Part shown: positions 18,117 through 25,593 of the stretch, piece after piece
Layout of the letters: each line of letters begins with the position of its first letter
Numbering within the stretch: position 1 is the first letter of the stretch
Assembly: GCA_019359125.1 (NCBI GenBank)
Contig: JAHHHY010000009.1
Span: forward strand, 186,001-250,000
Reading direction: 5' to 3'
Source: Pleurocapsa minor GSE-CHR-MK 17-07R
GTDB lineage: Bacteria; Chloroflexota; Anaerolineae; Aggregatilineales; Phototrophicaceae
DNA length: 64,000 nucleotides
Position numbers and translations under genes: made by a program
The notes under the pieces: generated by a model
The model's database searches: none
Told to the model about the DNA's origin: nothing
The model's input: the letters and a program-made list of their open reading frames with translations, nothing else

Positions 18117-19381
18117 CGTGTCACAGGCTCCGGCTGTTTCAGCAGCGATTCCACAAATTCTACCGCCATGCCCAGGCCATCTTCCGCAGAAATCTGGTTG
18201 CCCAGCGCAGATGCTTTGGCGCGCATGTCGCGGCTTTCGGTGGCTTCGCGGATGGCGGCCGCCAGCGCAGGCGCAGTCAGCTTCTTGCGTGGAATCGGTT
18301 TTGTCCCGACGCCCAGCTCATGCGCGCGCCTGCCCCAATAAGGCTGGTCGGCATTGTGTGGCACGACGACCGTGGGCACACCCGCGCGAAAACCGGATGC
18401 CGTTGTGCCGGAGCCGCCATGATGCACCACCGCCGCCATGCGCGGGAACAGCCAGCTGTGGGGCGCATATTTCAGCACATGAATGTCCTCGGGCACAGGG
18501 CCGATGCCCAGCCCGGCCCAGCCCGTGAGCAGCACGGCACGTTTGCCAGCCGCGCGCACGGCATCCACCAGCAGGCGCGTTGTGGCTTCCGGCCTGCTGT
18601 CTGGCATGCTGCCAAAACCAATATAGACAGGGGGATCGCCTGCATCCAGAAAATCCGTCAGCTCCTGCGGCGGCTTCCAGTCTGAATCATCGTCGAACAG
18701 GTAGCCAGTGACCTGCCAGTGCGGCGGCCAGTCGGCGGGGCGCTGAAACAGATGCCGGCTGACAGTAGTCAGCGCAGGCGTGGCCGCCAGCATGTCGCTG
18801 AATGCGCGGAAGCGGCTCTTGGGCACACCAAGCTGTTTGCCGATGGCATGACGCGCGCCAGCCAGCGTCATCCACTCCATGCGATGGATCATGCTGTAGC
18901 TGAGGCCGTGATACCACTGTGGGAAGGGAAACCAGCCCGGCGCGGCTGGCATCGCGGCGAAGGGGGCTTCACGGGTGGGATTCAGCGGCGCCGGATTGAT
19001 CAGGATCGTCCTCAGTCGATTGGCGCGCAGTACATCAAACAGCAGCGGAACGCCAAACTCGACGGTCATCAGCACGTCTGAATCGCGGGTTGCCTCCAGC
19101 GCCTCCATCCCCATCTGCGTCAGGATCGGGGTCACCAGCGTTCGCACCAGCTGCAACTGCCTCAGCAGCCCCACATCCATCATACTGGCGTTTTCTCTGG
19201 CGAACGTGTTGGTGTCCGTCGTGAGCGCGTGGAAACCCAGCCCACGAGCACGCACCCACGCTTCATACACCCTCGACGCCACCACCTGCACGTCGTGTCC
19301 TCCTGCCTGCAGCGCCATTCCCAGGACGACGTGCGGACGGATGTCTCCCCATGACCCATAGACAAAGATGCTGATGCGCAT
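18113..19381 (-). CDS. UGT-type glycosyltransferase (GT1), copy 2
   Basis: Paralogue of the next gene, 422 aa: ISIFVYGSWGDIRPHVVLGMAL at the N-terminus and VVHHGGSGTTASGFRAGVPT with PHNADQPYWG near the C-terminus. The ORF track extends to 19525, but the internal ATG (MRISIFV) has AAGGAGG nine bases upstream and starts exactly at the Rossmann fold. It is the first gene of a two-gene operon. The pair may glycosylate the same scaffold in sequence or carry different acceptor specificity; the sequence does not say which. Confidence 0.9.
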   Translation of the reverse strand: MRISIFVYGSWGDIRPHVVLGMALQAGGHDVQVVASRVYEAWVRARGLGFHALTTDTNTFARENASMMDVGLLRQLQLVRTLVTPILTQMGMEALEATRDSDVLMTVEFGVPLLFDVLRANRLRTILINPAPLNPTREAPFAAMPAAPGWFPFPQWYHGLSYSMIHRMEWMTLAGARHAIGKQLGVPKSRFRAFSDMLAATPALTTVSRHLFQRPADWPPHWQVTGYLFDDDSDWKPPQELTDFLDAGDPPVYIGFGSMPDSRPEATTRLLVDAVRAAGKRAVLLTGWAGLGIGPVPEDIHVLKYAPHSWLFPRMAAVVHHGGSGTTASGFRAGVPTVVVPHNADQPYWGRRAHELGVGTKPIPRKKLTAPALAAAIREATESRDMRAKASALGNQISAEDGLGMAVEFVESLLKQPEPVTR

Positions 19382-19652
19382 GGTGCGTCTCCTCCTTAAA
19401 TTAAGGATAACGACTGGATGCTCCGAACCCGTTGAGTCTATTATAAGGTCATAATTTTGTGCTGGGGGGAAGACATGGCGTGACAGGTCCAATGGCTGCT
19501 TTTGCCAGTTCCGGTGGCAGACCATGTGATGGCCATTGGTTTGGAAAGCATGCTCCGGGTGTGTTAATCTCGACGATATTCAGGCACAATTTTTCCTCAG
19601 TGCCACGTCTCTTAATCCGCACCACACAGCGTAGTGACAGGACAACTTCATT

Positions 19653-20660
19653 ATGGAATTTCGTCGTTTGGGAAAATCCGGTTTACAGGTGAGCGTGCTC
19701 AGCTTTGGCGCGTGGGTCACATTTGGCCAGCAGTATGGCGTGAATGAGGCACTCGAAATTATGGCGGCGGCCTATGACCGCGGCTGCAATTTCTTCGACA
19801 ATGCCGAGGCCTATGCCAAAGGCCAGGCCGAAACCATCATGGGCGAGGCGCTGACGAAATCCGGCTGGCGCCGCGACAGCTATATCGTGTCCAGCAAGGT
19901 GTTCGGCGGCTCGGTGGAGAAGCCGTCGCCGATTCAGCGCGGCCTGTCGCGCAAGCATGTGTACGAGGCCGCCTATCAGGCCATCGAGCGCCTGCAATGC
20001 GAGTATCTCGACCTGTATTTCTGCCATCGGCCGGACCCGCACACGCCGATTGAAGAAACCGTGCGCGCCATGACCGAGCTGATCCAGCGCGGTGATGTGC
20101 TGTACTGGGGCACCAGCGAATGGTCCGCGACCGAGCTGATGGAGGCCTATGCCGTCGCCCGCCAGTATGACCTGATTCCGCCGACGATGGAACAGCCGCA
20201 GTACAACATGTTCCACCGCTATCGCGTGGAGAACGAGTATGCGCGCCTGTATCACCCGGACACCATCGGCCTGGGCACGACCATCTGGTCGCCGCTGGCG
20301 AGCGGCCTGCTGACCGGCAAGTACAACGATGGTGTGCCCGCCGACGCGCGCATCAACCTGCCCGGTTATGAGTGGCTGAAGGCGATGTTTGAGAGCGAAA
20401 CCAGCAAGGCGCGCCTGGCCAAAGTGCCCGCGCTGGCGAAGATTGCCGCCGACATCGGCACGACGATGCCGAAGCTGGCGCTGGCCTGGTGCCTGAAGAA
20501 CCCGAACGTGAGCACGGTCATCACCGGCGCGTCGCGTGTGTCGCAGGTGGAGGAAAACTTCGACGCGCTGGCGGTGGTGCCGCTGCTGACCGACGACGTC
20601 ATGGCCGCCATCGAGGCCGTGCTGCAGAATAAAGAGCACAGCCTGCACGGGGCCAGCTAG
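19653..20660 (+). CDS. Aldo/keto reductase, Kv-beta-like
   Basis: 335-aa AKR related to potassium channel beta-subunit/YghZ-type reductases. Catalytic residues are seen in FFDNAEAY (Asp, Tyr), IVSSKVFGG (Lys) and FCHRPDP (His). The C-terminal [19 protein letters not shown] is the NADPH phosphate-binding segment typical of the Kv-beta branch. It is divergent from the glycosyltransferase pair across 270 bases in which I see no firm promoter, and it ends in its own terminator. Membrane-channel partners are not encoded nearby. Confidence 0.9.
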   Translation: MEFRRLGKSGLQVSVLSFGAWVTFGQQYGVNEALEIMAAAYDRGCNFFDNAEAYAKGQAETIMGEALTKSGWRRDSYIVSSKVFGGSVEKPSPIQRGLSRKHVYEAAYQAIERLQCEYLDLYFCHRPDPHTPIEETVRAMTELIQRGDVLYWGTSEWSATELMEAYAVARQYDLIPPTMEQPQYNMFHRYRVENEYARLYHPDTIGLGTTIWSPLASGLLTGKYNDGVPADARINLPGYEWLKAMFESETSKARLAKVPALAKIAADIGTTMPKLALAWCLKNPNVSTVITGASRVSQVEENFDALAVVPLLTDDVMAAIEAVLQNKEHSLHGAS

Positions 20661-20691
20661 CCCGCCGGATTTACAACAGTATCCACAACCC

Positions 20692-20727
20692 ACAGCCGCA
20701 GCGGGGAAACTTCCTCACTGCGGCTGT
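20692..20727 (+). terminator. Intrinsic terminator after aldo/keto reductase
   Basis: ACAGCCGCAG and CTGCGGCTGT form a perfect 10-bp stem around a 16-base loop, followed by TTTTTGTC. It closes the aldo/keto reductase transcript. Confidence 0.88.
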
Positions 20728-20824
20728 TTTTGTCTTGAGTCTGATTTCTGTCCCCGGAAACCACCGATCACACGCCGGGTTGTTCAATTTATCCGATTGA
20801 CTGGACATTTGGCCGCCATTTGCC

Positions 20825-20853
20825 TTGACACGCCCCTGCTATCGCGCTATCTT
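20825..20853 (+). promoter_or_regulatory. Sigma-70-type promoter of the sugar ABC operon
   Basis: TTGACA, 17 bases, then TATCTT, located about 110 bases upstream of the binding-protein start. The rest of this 302-base gap holds the preceding terminator and, in the leader, a widely spaced 9-bp inverted repeat, CTGCTTATC (20866-20874) and GATAAGCAG (20917-20925). The repeat may fold in the mRNA or be a regulator site. Confidence 0.75.
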
Positions 20854-20962
20854 CGAGTTAATCTTCTGCTTATCTGTGACTTGTGATGGCCCTAAAAATG
20901 TTATTGACCACCGCAGGATAAGCAGGCGTGTAAAGGTAATCTTTTCATAAAGGAGCAATACC

Positions 20963-21904
20963 GTGAAGAAATTTAGGCTTCTCGTCATCGTTCTGGCGCT
21001 GCTGCTGGCGATTGTGCCCGCTGCCGCCGCCCAGGATGAACCCGGCGTCTACTACTGGATTTCGCATGGTTCGCCGGCTGACCCGGTCTGGACCTACTTC
21101 CTCGATGGCGCCAATCAGTGGGCCGCCGACACCGGCAATACCGTGAACACCTCGTTCCACAGCGGCGATGTCCCGTCGCATCAGGAAGCCATCCGCGCAG
21201 CGATTGCCGCTGGCGCAGCCGGCATCGTCACCAGCAGCCCCGACCCGGGCAGCCTGGTGGAAGTGGCCGCTGAAGCCAATGCCGCTGGCATCCCCATCAT
21301 CAACATCAACACGCCCGACCCGTCGGCCAGCTTTGATGCCTATGTCGGCACCAACAACGTCGAAGTCGGCCGCCGCTGGGCCCAGTACCTGGTCGATGGT
21401 GGCCACGTGGAAGCCGGCGACTTTGTGTGGATGCCGGTGGAAGTCCCCGGCGCGACCTATGGCGTGCAGGAAGAAGAAGGCATCGCCAGCGTGTTTGAAC
21501 CCCTGGGCATCACCTGGGAAGTGACCGACGCCACGCTCGATCAGGCTGAGATCATCACCCGCATGAGCGACTATCTGACCGCCAACGCCGGGAACGTCGA
21601 CGCCATCATTGGCCTCGGTGACCTGGTGACCGGCAGCATCGCCCGCGTGTTTGACCAGGTCGGCATCGAAGCCGGTTCCATCCCCGTCGTCGGCTGGGGC
21701 AACTCGCCCGAGACGGCACAGGAAATCATCGACGGTTACGTCCTCGCCGGCATGTGGCAGGACCCGCAGATGACCAGCTATCTGGGCCTCAGCCTGGCAG
21801 CGGCAGCAGCCAGCGGCATCCCCCCCGGATTCGACATCCTGGTGGGCGCCCTGTATGAAGCCGACACCGCCCCGGTCTACCTGGGCATCCTGACCGGCAA
21901 CTAG
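20963..21904 (+). CDS. Sugar ABC transporter substrate-binding protein
   Basis: Periplasmic-binding-protein type 1 fold (RbsB-like), 313 aa. Signal peptide MKKFRLLVIVLALLLAIVPAAAA is followed by the two-lobe domain: YYWISHGSPADPVWTYFLDG, AAIAAGAAGIVTSSPDPGSL, IIGLGDLVTGSIARVFDQVG. It captures a simple sugar or inositol-like ligand for the permease and ATPase that follow. No lipobox cysteine is present after the signal peptide, unusual if the envelope is monoderm. The start is GTG with AAAGGAG seven bases upstream. Confidence 0.92.
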   Translation: MKKFRLLVIVLALLLAIVPAAAAQDEPGVYYWISHGSPADPVWTYFLDGANQWAADTGNTVNTSFHSGDVPSHQEAIRAAIAAGAAGIVTSSPDPGSLVEVAAEANAAGIPIININTPDPSASFDAYVGTNNVEVGRRWAQYLVDGGHVEAGDFVWMPVEVPGATYGVQEEEGIASVFEPLGITWEVTDATLDQAEIITRMSDYLTANAGNVDAIIGLGDLVTGSIARVFDQVGIEAGSIPVVGWGNSPETAQEIIDGYVLAGMWQDPQMTSYLGLSLAAAAASGIPPGFDILVGALYEADTAPVYLGILTGN

Positions 21905-22034
21905 CCAGTCTCATCCGGCCTGTGTGCGTTCGCTGCTGAAAAGCCCGGCGCACGCAGGTAAATTTTCGGAACACAGGGCCGTCGGAAGCAGTTTCGGCGG
22001 CCCTGCGCCTATATCCCTTGTTGTTCTCAGCGAA

Positions 22035-23036
22035 ATGAAGAACTCCTCGATGGAAAAACGTTCGCTCCTCCAACGCTTTATCGCGCGGCCGGAGTTTGGG
22101 CCGTTCGTACTGCTCGCTATTCTGCTGATTGTTTTTTACGTCATAAATCCAACATTTCTGTCTACCCTCAATATTGGCAACGTGCTCGCCTTTGCGCCGG
22201 AGCTGGGCATCATCGCGCTGGCGATGACCCTGCTGCTGACCGCGGGTGAAATTGACCTGTCGGTAGGCTCTGTCTTTGGCTTCTCTGCCGTCATCATGTG
22301 GACGCTGTTCAACAGCGGCGTCGCGTCGCTGGAAATTGCGTTTGTGCTGGCGATGGCGCTCTCACTGGTGATTGGTTTCTGCAGCGGCTTCATGGTCACG
22401 CGGATGAAGATTCCGTCGTTCCTGGTCACGCTGGGCATGCTGCTGGTGGTGCGCGGCTCCGCGCTGTACATCACCGACGGTTTCCCGCAGCGCACCTGGG
22501 ATGCCAGCGGCAGCTGGCTGGCCGAGCTGCTGGTGGGCGACTTTTATATTGGCGAACTGCGCGTGTGGGCATCGCTGCTCTGGTTCATCCTGCTGGCGGT
22601 CATCATCGGCTATGTGCTGACGCAGACCAAGCGCGGCAACTGGATCCTGGCGTCGGGCGGCAATGCCAACTCGGCGCGTGCGCGCGGCGTGCGCGTTAAT
22701 GCCACCAAGATTTCCCTGTTCATGCTCACGGCGGCGCTGGCGGCCTTCGCCGGCATCATCAGCTCGATCCGCACGTCGGCGGCCAACCCGAACAGCGGCA
22801 CCGGCTATGAGCTGGAAGTCATCGCTATGGTGGTGATCGGCGGCACATCGATGGCGGGCGGGCGCGGCACCATCATCGGCACCGTGCTGGGGGTGTTCAT
22901 CCTGCGCATCATGCGTAACGGCATCATCCTGATCGGCGTCCCCGGTCTGGCGTATAACATATTCGTCGGCGCGATCATCCTCGGGATGATGGCGCTGCAT
23001 TCGTGGCTTGAACGCCGACATAATGCGGGGGTGTGA
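22035..23036 (+). CDS. Sugar ABC transporter permease (RbsC-like)
   Basis: BPD_transp_2 family permease, about 333 aa with 8-10 hydrophobic segments. Diagnostic are LLTAGEIDLSVGSVFGFSAV in the third helix and the cytoplasmic GTSMAGGRGTIIGTVLG loop that contacts the ATPase. The ORF track starts 37 codons earlier with residues that do not look like a permease N-terminus; ATG 22035 (or 22050, MEKRS) fits better, though neither has a strong ribosome site. Its stop overlaps the ATPase start region, so the two are coupled. Confidence 0.9.
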   Translation: MKNSSMEKRSLLQRFIARPEFGPFVLLAILLIVFYVINPTFLSTLNIGNVLAFAPELGIIALAMTLLLTAGEIDLSVGSVFGFSAVIMWTLFNSGVASLEIAFVLAMALSLVIGFCSGFMVTRMKIPSFLVTLGMLLVVRGSALYITDGFPQRTWDASGSWLAELLVGDFYIGELRVWASLLWFILLAVIIGYVLTQTKRGNWILASGGNANSARARGVRVNATKISLFMLTAALAAFAGIISSIRTSAANPNSGTGYELEVIAMVVIGGTSMAGGRGTIIGTVLGVFILRIMRNGIILIGVPGLAYNIFVGAIILGMMALHSWLERRHNAGV

Positions 23037-23038
23037 CC

Positions 23039-23782
23039 ATGACTGACCTGGTACGCATGGAGCACATTGAGAAGTATTTTGGCCGCGTGCAGGCGCTGAA
23101 CGATGTCTCGTTCAACGTGAAGGAACGCGAGATCGTCGGCCTGCTGGGCGACAACGGCGCGGGCAAGTCCACGCTCATCAAGATTCTGTCGGGCGCGCTG
23201 ACGGCCACCAGCGGCGATATCTATATCAAGGACCAGAAGGCCGATATCCGCAACACCGGCGACGCCATCAGGTATGGCATCGAGACGATATATCAGGACT
23301 CGGCGCTGGTGCCGCAGTTATCGATTGCCCGCAACCTGTTCATGGGGCGCGAGCCGGTCAAAGGCCGTTTTGGCCAGCTGGACCAGGCGCATATGAACGA
23401 GGTGGCCAGCAATCTGCTCAAACAGGTCGGCATCAGCAAGCCGATACCGCCGACCACGCCGATCAGCGCACTGTCGGGCGGCGAGCGCCAGGCGGTGGCC
23501 ATCGCCCGCGCGATGTATTTTGAAAGCGACCTGATCATCCTCGATGAGCCCACCAACAACCTTGGCGTGGAGGAAACACAGGGGGTGCTGCGCTTCGTGC
23601 GCAACGCACGCGACAGCGGCCACTCGTGCATCTTCATCGCGCACAATATCTATCACGTGTTTCAGGTCGTGGACCGCATCGTGGTGCTGCGCCGTGGCAA
23701 GAAAGTGGCCGATGATATCGACCCGAAGAAGACGACCATCGAGGCGGTGGAGCATATCATCACCGGCATGGTCGAGGCGTAA
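23039..23782 (+). CDS. Sugar ABC transporter ATPase, single domain (FrcA-like)
   Basis: Nucleotide-binding subunit, 247 aa. Walker A is LLGDNGAGKST, the signature LSGGERQAVAIARAM and Walker B DLIILDEPTNNLGV. The Q-loop is YQDSALVP and the switch His is in FIAHNIYH. Unlike RbsA it has one ATPase domain, as in FrcA-type importers, so two copies would pair per transporter. Start is ATG 23039 behind GGGGGTG, or GTG 23033 overlapping the permease stop. The gene's stop codon lies in the left arm of a 24-bp hairpin. Confidence 0.9.
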   Translation: MTDLVRMEHIEKYFGRVQALNDVSFNVKEREIVGLLGDNGAGKSTLIKILSGALTATSGDIYIKDQKADIRNTGDAIRYGIETIYQDSALVPQLSIARNLFMGREPVKGRFGQLDQAHMNEVASNLLKQVGISKPIPPTTPISALSGGERQAVAIARAMYFESDLIILDEPTNNLGVEETQGVLRFVRNARDSGHSCIFIAHNIYHVFQVVDRIVVLRRGKKVADDIDPKKTTIEAVEHIITGMVEA

Positions 23783-23833
23783 TCAATCACCGGGGCGGAT
23801 GCGCGCGTGTCCGCCCTGGTGATTGATTACGCC
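23776..23833. repeat. Very long hairpin spanning the ATPase stop codon
   Basis: Two 24-base arms (GGCGTAATCAATCACC then GGGGCGGA; TCCGCCCT then GGTGATTGATTACGCC) pair with a single G-T mismatch around a 10-base GC loop. No T-run follows, so it is not a canonical terminator; RNA 3'-end protection or a repeat-derived structure is possible. Confidence 0.8.
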
Positions 23834-23869
23834 GGGATGAACTCATTTAAGCCCATCTGTCTAAGGCGT

Positions 23870-24030
23870 CCGCCGCCCCGGGTTCAAAACCCAGGGCTAC
23901 CAAACCAACAAGTCCCTAAAGGGACTAGAGGTGGTTGCCTCGCTGAATCTGTATTTCAAAAGAGTTGCTTTTAAGTCCCTTCAGGGACTTGGGCTTCTCG
24001 TAGCCTGAGGTTTTGAACCTCAGGCGGCGG
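23870..24030. repeat. Dispersed hairpin repeat, family A copy 1
   Basis: 161-base element with 31-base inverted ends that themselves fold: left CCGCCGCCCCGGGTTCAAAA, right TTTTGAACCTCAGGCGGCGG. Two inner palindromes, AGTCCCTAAAGGGACT and AAGTCCCTTCAGGGACTT, lie between. A second copy occurs at 48910-49066. No ORF is inside. It fills most of the 326-base gap after the sugar ABC operon. Confidence 0.85.
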
Positions 24031-24108
24031 AAGAACGAGAAACCTGTTTCCTAACAAGGGGGGATGCCATGTGACCGGCATCCCTCTTGTTTTTATACGT
24101 GTTTGCCC

Positions 24109-24849
24109 CTACTCGCCTGCGGGAACCTCGACGCGAGAGAACTGCCCGCGGATATCGCCGAAGTAGACCTGGCCGGCGGTGTGCAGGTTGAAGTACAGCT
24201 CGCCCGCCTCGGCGATGATCTGCATTCCGGCGATCGTGCGCACTTTTTCAATTGGCACGCTGGGGACGATTGGGCAGCCCAGCGTGAAACCGTCGATCAG
24301 GCCGCCATCGGAGGCTTCGGTCACCGCGACGATGTCCTCGTTGTGCACGGTCACCGTCAGCAGGCCGTCTTCCATGTAGGCCTGAACATCACCCAGCAGT
24401 GAAAAGTCGATGATGATCGGGCCCAGCTGGCCGGGCAGGCCGCAGTGCAGATGCAGCATGACGATATCGGCCGGATCGACATTCTCGACCGCCAGATACA
24501 CCGTCGCCTGGCTCAGGTCATTTTCAAATTCGATCACAGCATGCCCGCGAGACGTGCGCTCGTTGCGCCCCACAGACGGCTCGGTGGAGCGGAACTGCGG
24601 CGGCACAAAGAAGGGGGTGTCCTCTTCCTCGCCGCCTTCCTGCAGCGGGCTGAGGAACGCCTGATAGACAAAGCCAACCTCGTCTCCAGCCGCGGGATTC
24701 AGCGGAATCGGGCTTTCCTGCGCCGCCTCTGGACGTGGCTCGCCGGGCGTGTGTTCATGCTGCGCCATCACCGCGCCGCTCACCAGCAGCAGCGCACTGC
24801 TTCCTACTGCCAGCGCGCGAAGTAGTTTGATCCAGCCAGATGTCATCAT
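24109..24849 (-). CDS. Secreted CHRD domain protein
   Basis: 246-aa exported protein. The signal peptide (LLRALAVGSSALLLVSGAVMAQ) is followed by a polar linker rich in Pro/Glu and then a CHRD (chordin-like) domain, recognisable at its end as GELYFNLHTAGQVYFGDIRGQF and in the middle as VMLHLHCGLPGQLGPIIIDF. Bacterial CHRD proteins are extracellular and of unknown function, sometimes metal-related. ATG 24849 is chosen because AAGGGA lies nine bases upstream. It follows the TetR gene on the same strand, with an operator-like palindrome between them. Confidence 0.85.
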   Translation of the reverse strand: MMTSGWIKLLRALAVGSSALLLVSGAVMAQHEHTPGEPRPEAAQESPIPLNPAAGDEVGFVYQAFLSPLQEGGEEEDTPFFVPPQFRSTEPSVGRNERTSRGHAVIEFENDLSQATVYLAVENVDPADIVMLHLHCGLPGQLGPIIIDFSLLGDVQAYMEDGLLTVTVHNEDIVAVTEASDGGLIDGFTLGCPIVPSVPIEKVRTIAGMQIIAEAGELYFNLHTAGQVYFGDIRGQFSRVEVPAGE

Positions 24850-24940
24850 GTTCAGAGTTCCCTTTTTGTCGAGTTCAGCGAAGTCGTTACCTGCCCGACA
24901 GTCTACAGGGAAACCCACAATGGAATCAAAGTGTGTGATA

Positions 24941-24960
24941 ATAAACAGAATGTCGTTTAT
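24941..24960. promoter_or_regulatory. Operator-like palindrome between tetR and CHRD gene
   Basis: ATAAAC-8-GTTTAT, extendable to GATAATAAAC against GTTTATATATC, overlaps the TetR stop codon. On the minus strand a TTGATT-18-TAGACT promoter-like pair for the CHRD gene follows directly, so a repressor here would block it. Confidence 0.55.
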
Positions 24961-25562
24961 ATATCGGCGGCAGGCGGCGGCTGGTTGAAAATGAACGTGT
25001 AAAACTCGTTCAGCACGGTCTCGGTATCGCCCAGCTCCGGGTGAGCCCCCCAGTATTCGAGCAGGTCAAGCACAGCCGCGACATACAGGCGTGCCGCAAT
25101 TTCCGGGCGCACGCCGGGCATCAGCGCGAAATTGCCCGCTTCCAGATGGCCGACAAACTGTTCGATCAGGAAATCTTTGGCGCGCACCCGCCACGCCGAC
25201 ACCGTCAGGCTGTCGAGGCGCATCAGGAAGGCGCGCTGGGCGTCAAACGCGCTGAACAGGATGCGCCACGATTCATACTCGCGCCGGGGGCTGGGCAGGC
25301 CAGCCACGGCCTGCACCACAAACTGATCGACGCGCATCATCCAGCCTTCAAACACGGCCAGCGCCGCGTCCGCCTTGCTGTCGAAATACTGGTAGAACGT
25401 CCAGCGGCCGTAATTGGCCTCTTCGGCGATGTCGGTCACGGTGACGGCATCGTAGCCATGCTGCATGACCAGCCGCACCAGCGCGTTCATAAACGCTGTC
25501 CGCGTCTTCTGCTGCCGTTTCGACAATGCGCCAGCGGCGTCTTTCGGCTGATCGCCCATCAT
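24957..25562 (-). CDS. TetR family regulator
   Basis: 201-aa regulator: an N-terminal helix-turn-helix (FMNALVRLVMQHGYDAVTVTDIAEEANYGRWTFYQYF read in two parts) and a C-terminal ligand domain with a TetR_C-like pattern. The ORF track starts at 25799 inside the PEP carboxylase gene; the true start is the ATG-ATG pair at 25562/25559. It begins 31 bases after the carboxylase stop and precedes the CHRD gene, so it may be co-transcribed with ppc and control the CHRD gene. Confidence 0.88.
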   Translation of the reverse strand: MMGDQPKDAAGALSKRQQKTRTAFMNALVRLVMQHGYDAVTVTDIAEEANYGRWTFYQYFDSKADAALAVFEGWMMRVDQFVVQAVAGLPSPRREYESWRILFSAFDAQRAFLMRLDSLTVSAWRVRAKDFLIEQFVGHLEAGNFALMPGVRPEIAARLYVAAVLDLLEYWGAHPELGDTETVLNEFYTFIFNQPPPAADI

Positions 25563-25593
25563 TTGCCACCTGCTCCTGTGCCTGCGTGATGCC

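Noticed and set aside
23870-24030. CRISPR array or tRNA cluster (GGTTCAAAACC resembles a T-arm)
   Set aside because: The GTTCAAAAC stretches are hairpin arms of a dispersed repeat; no cloverleaf can be drawn and there are no regular spacers.
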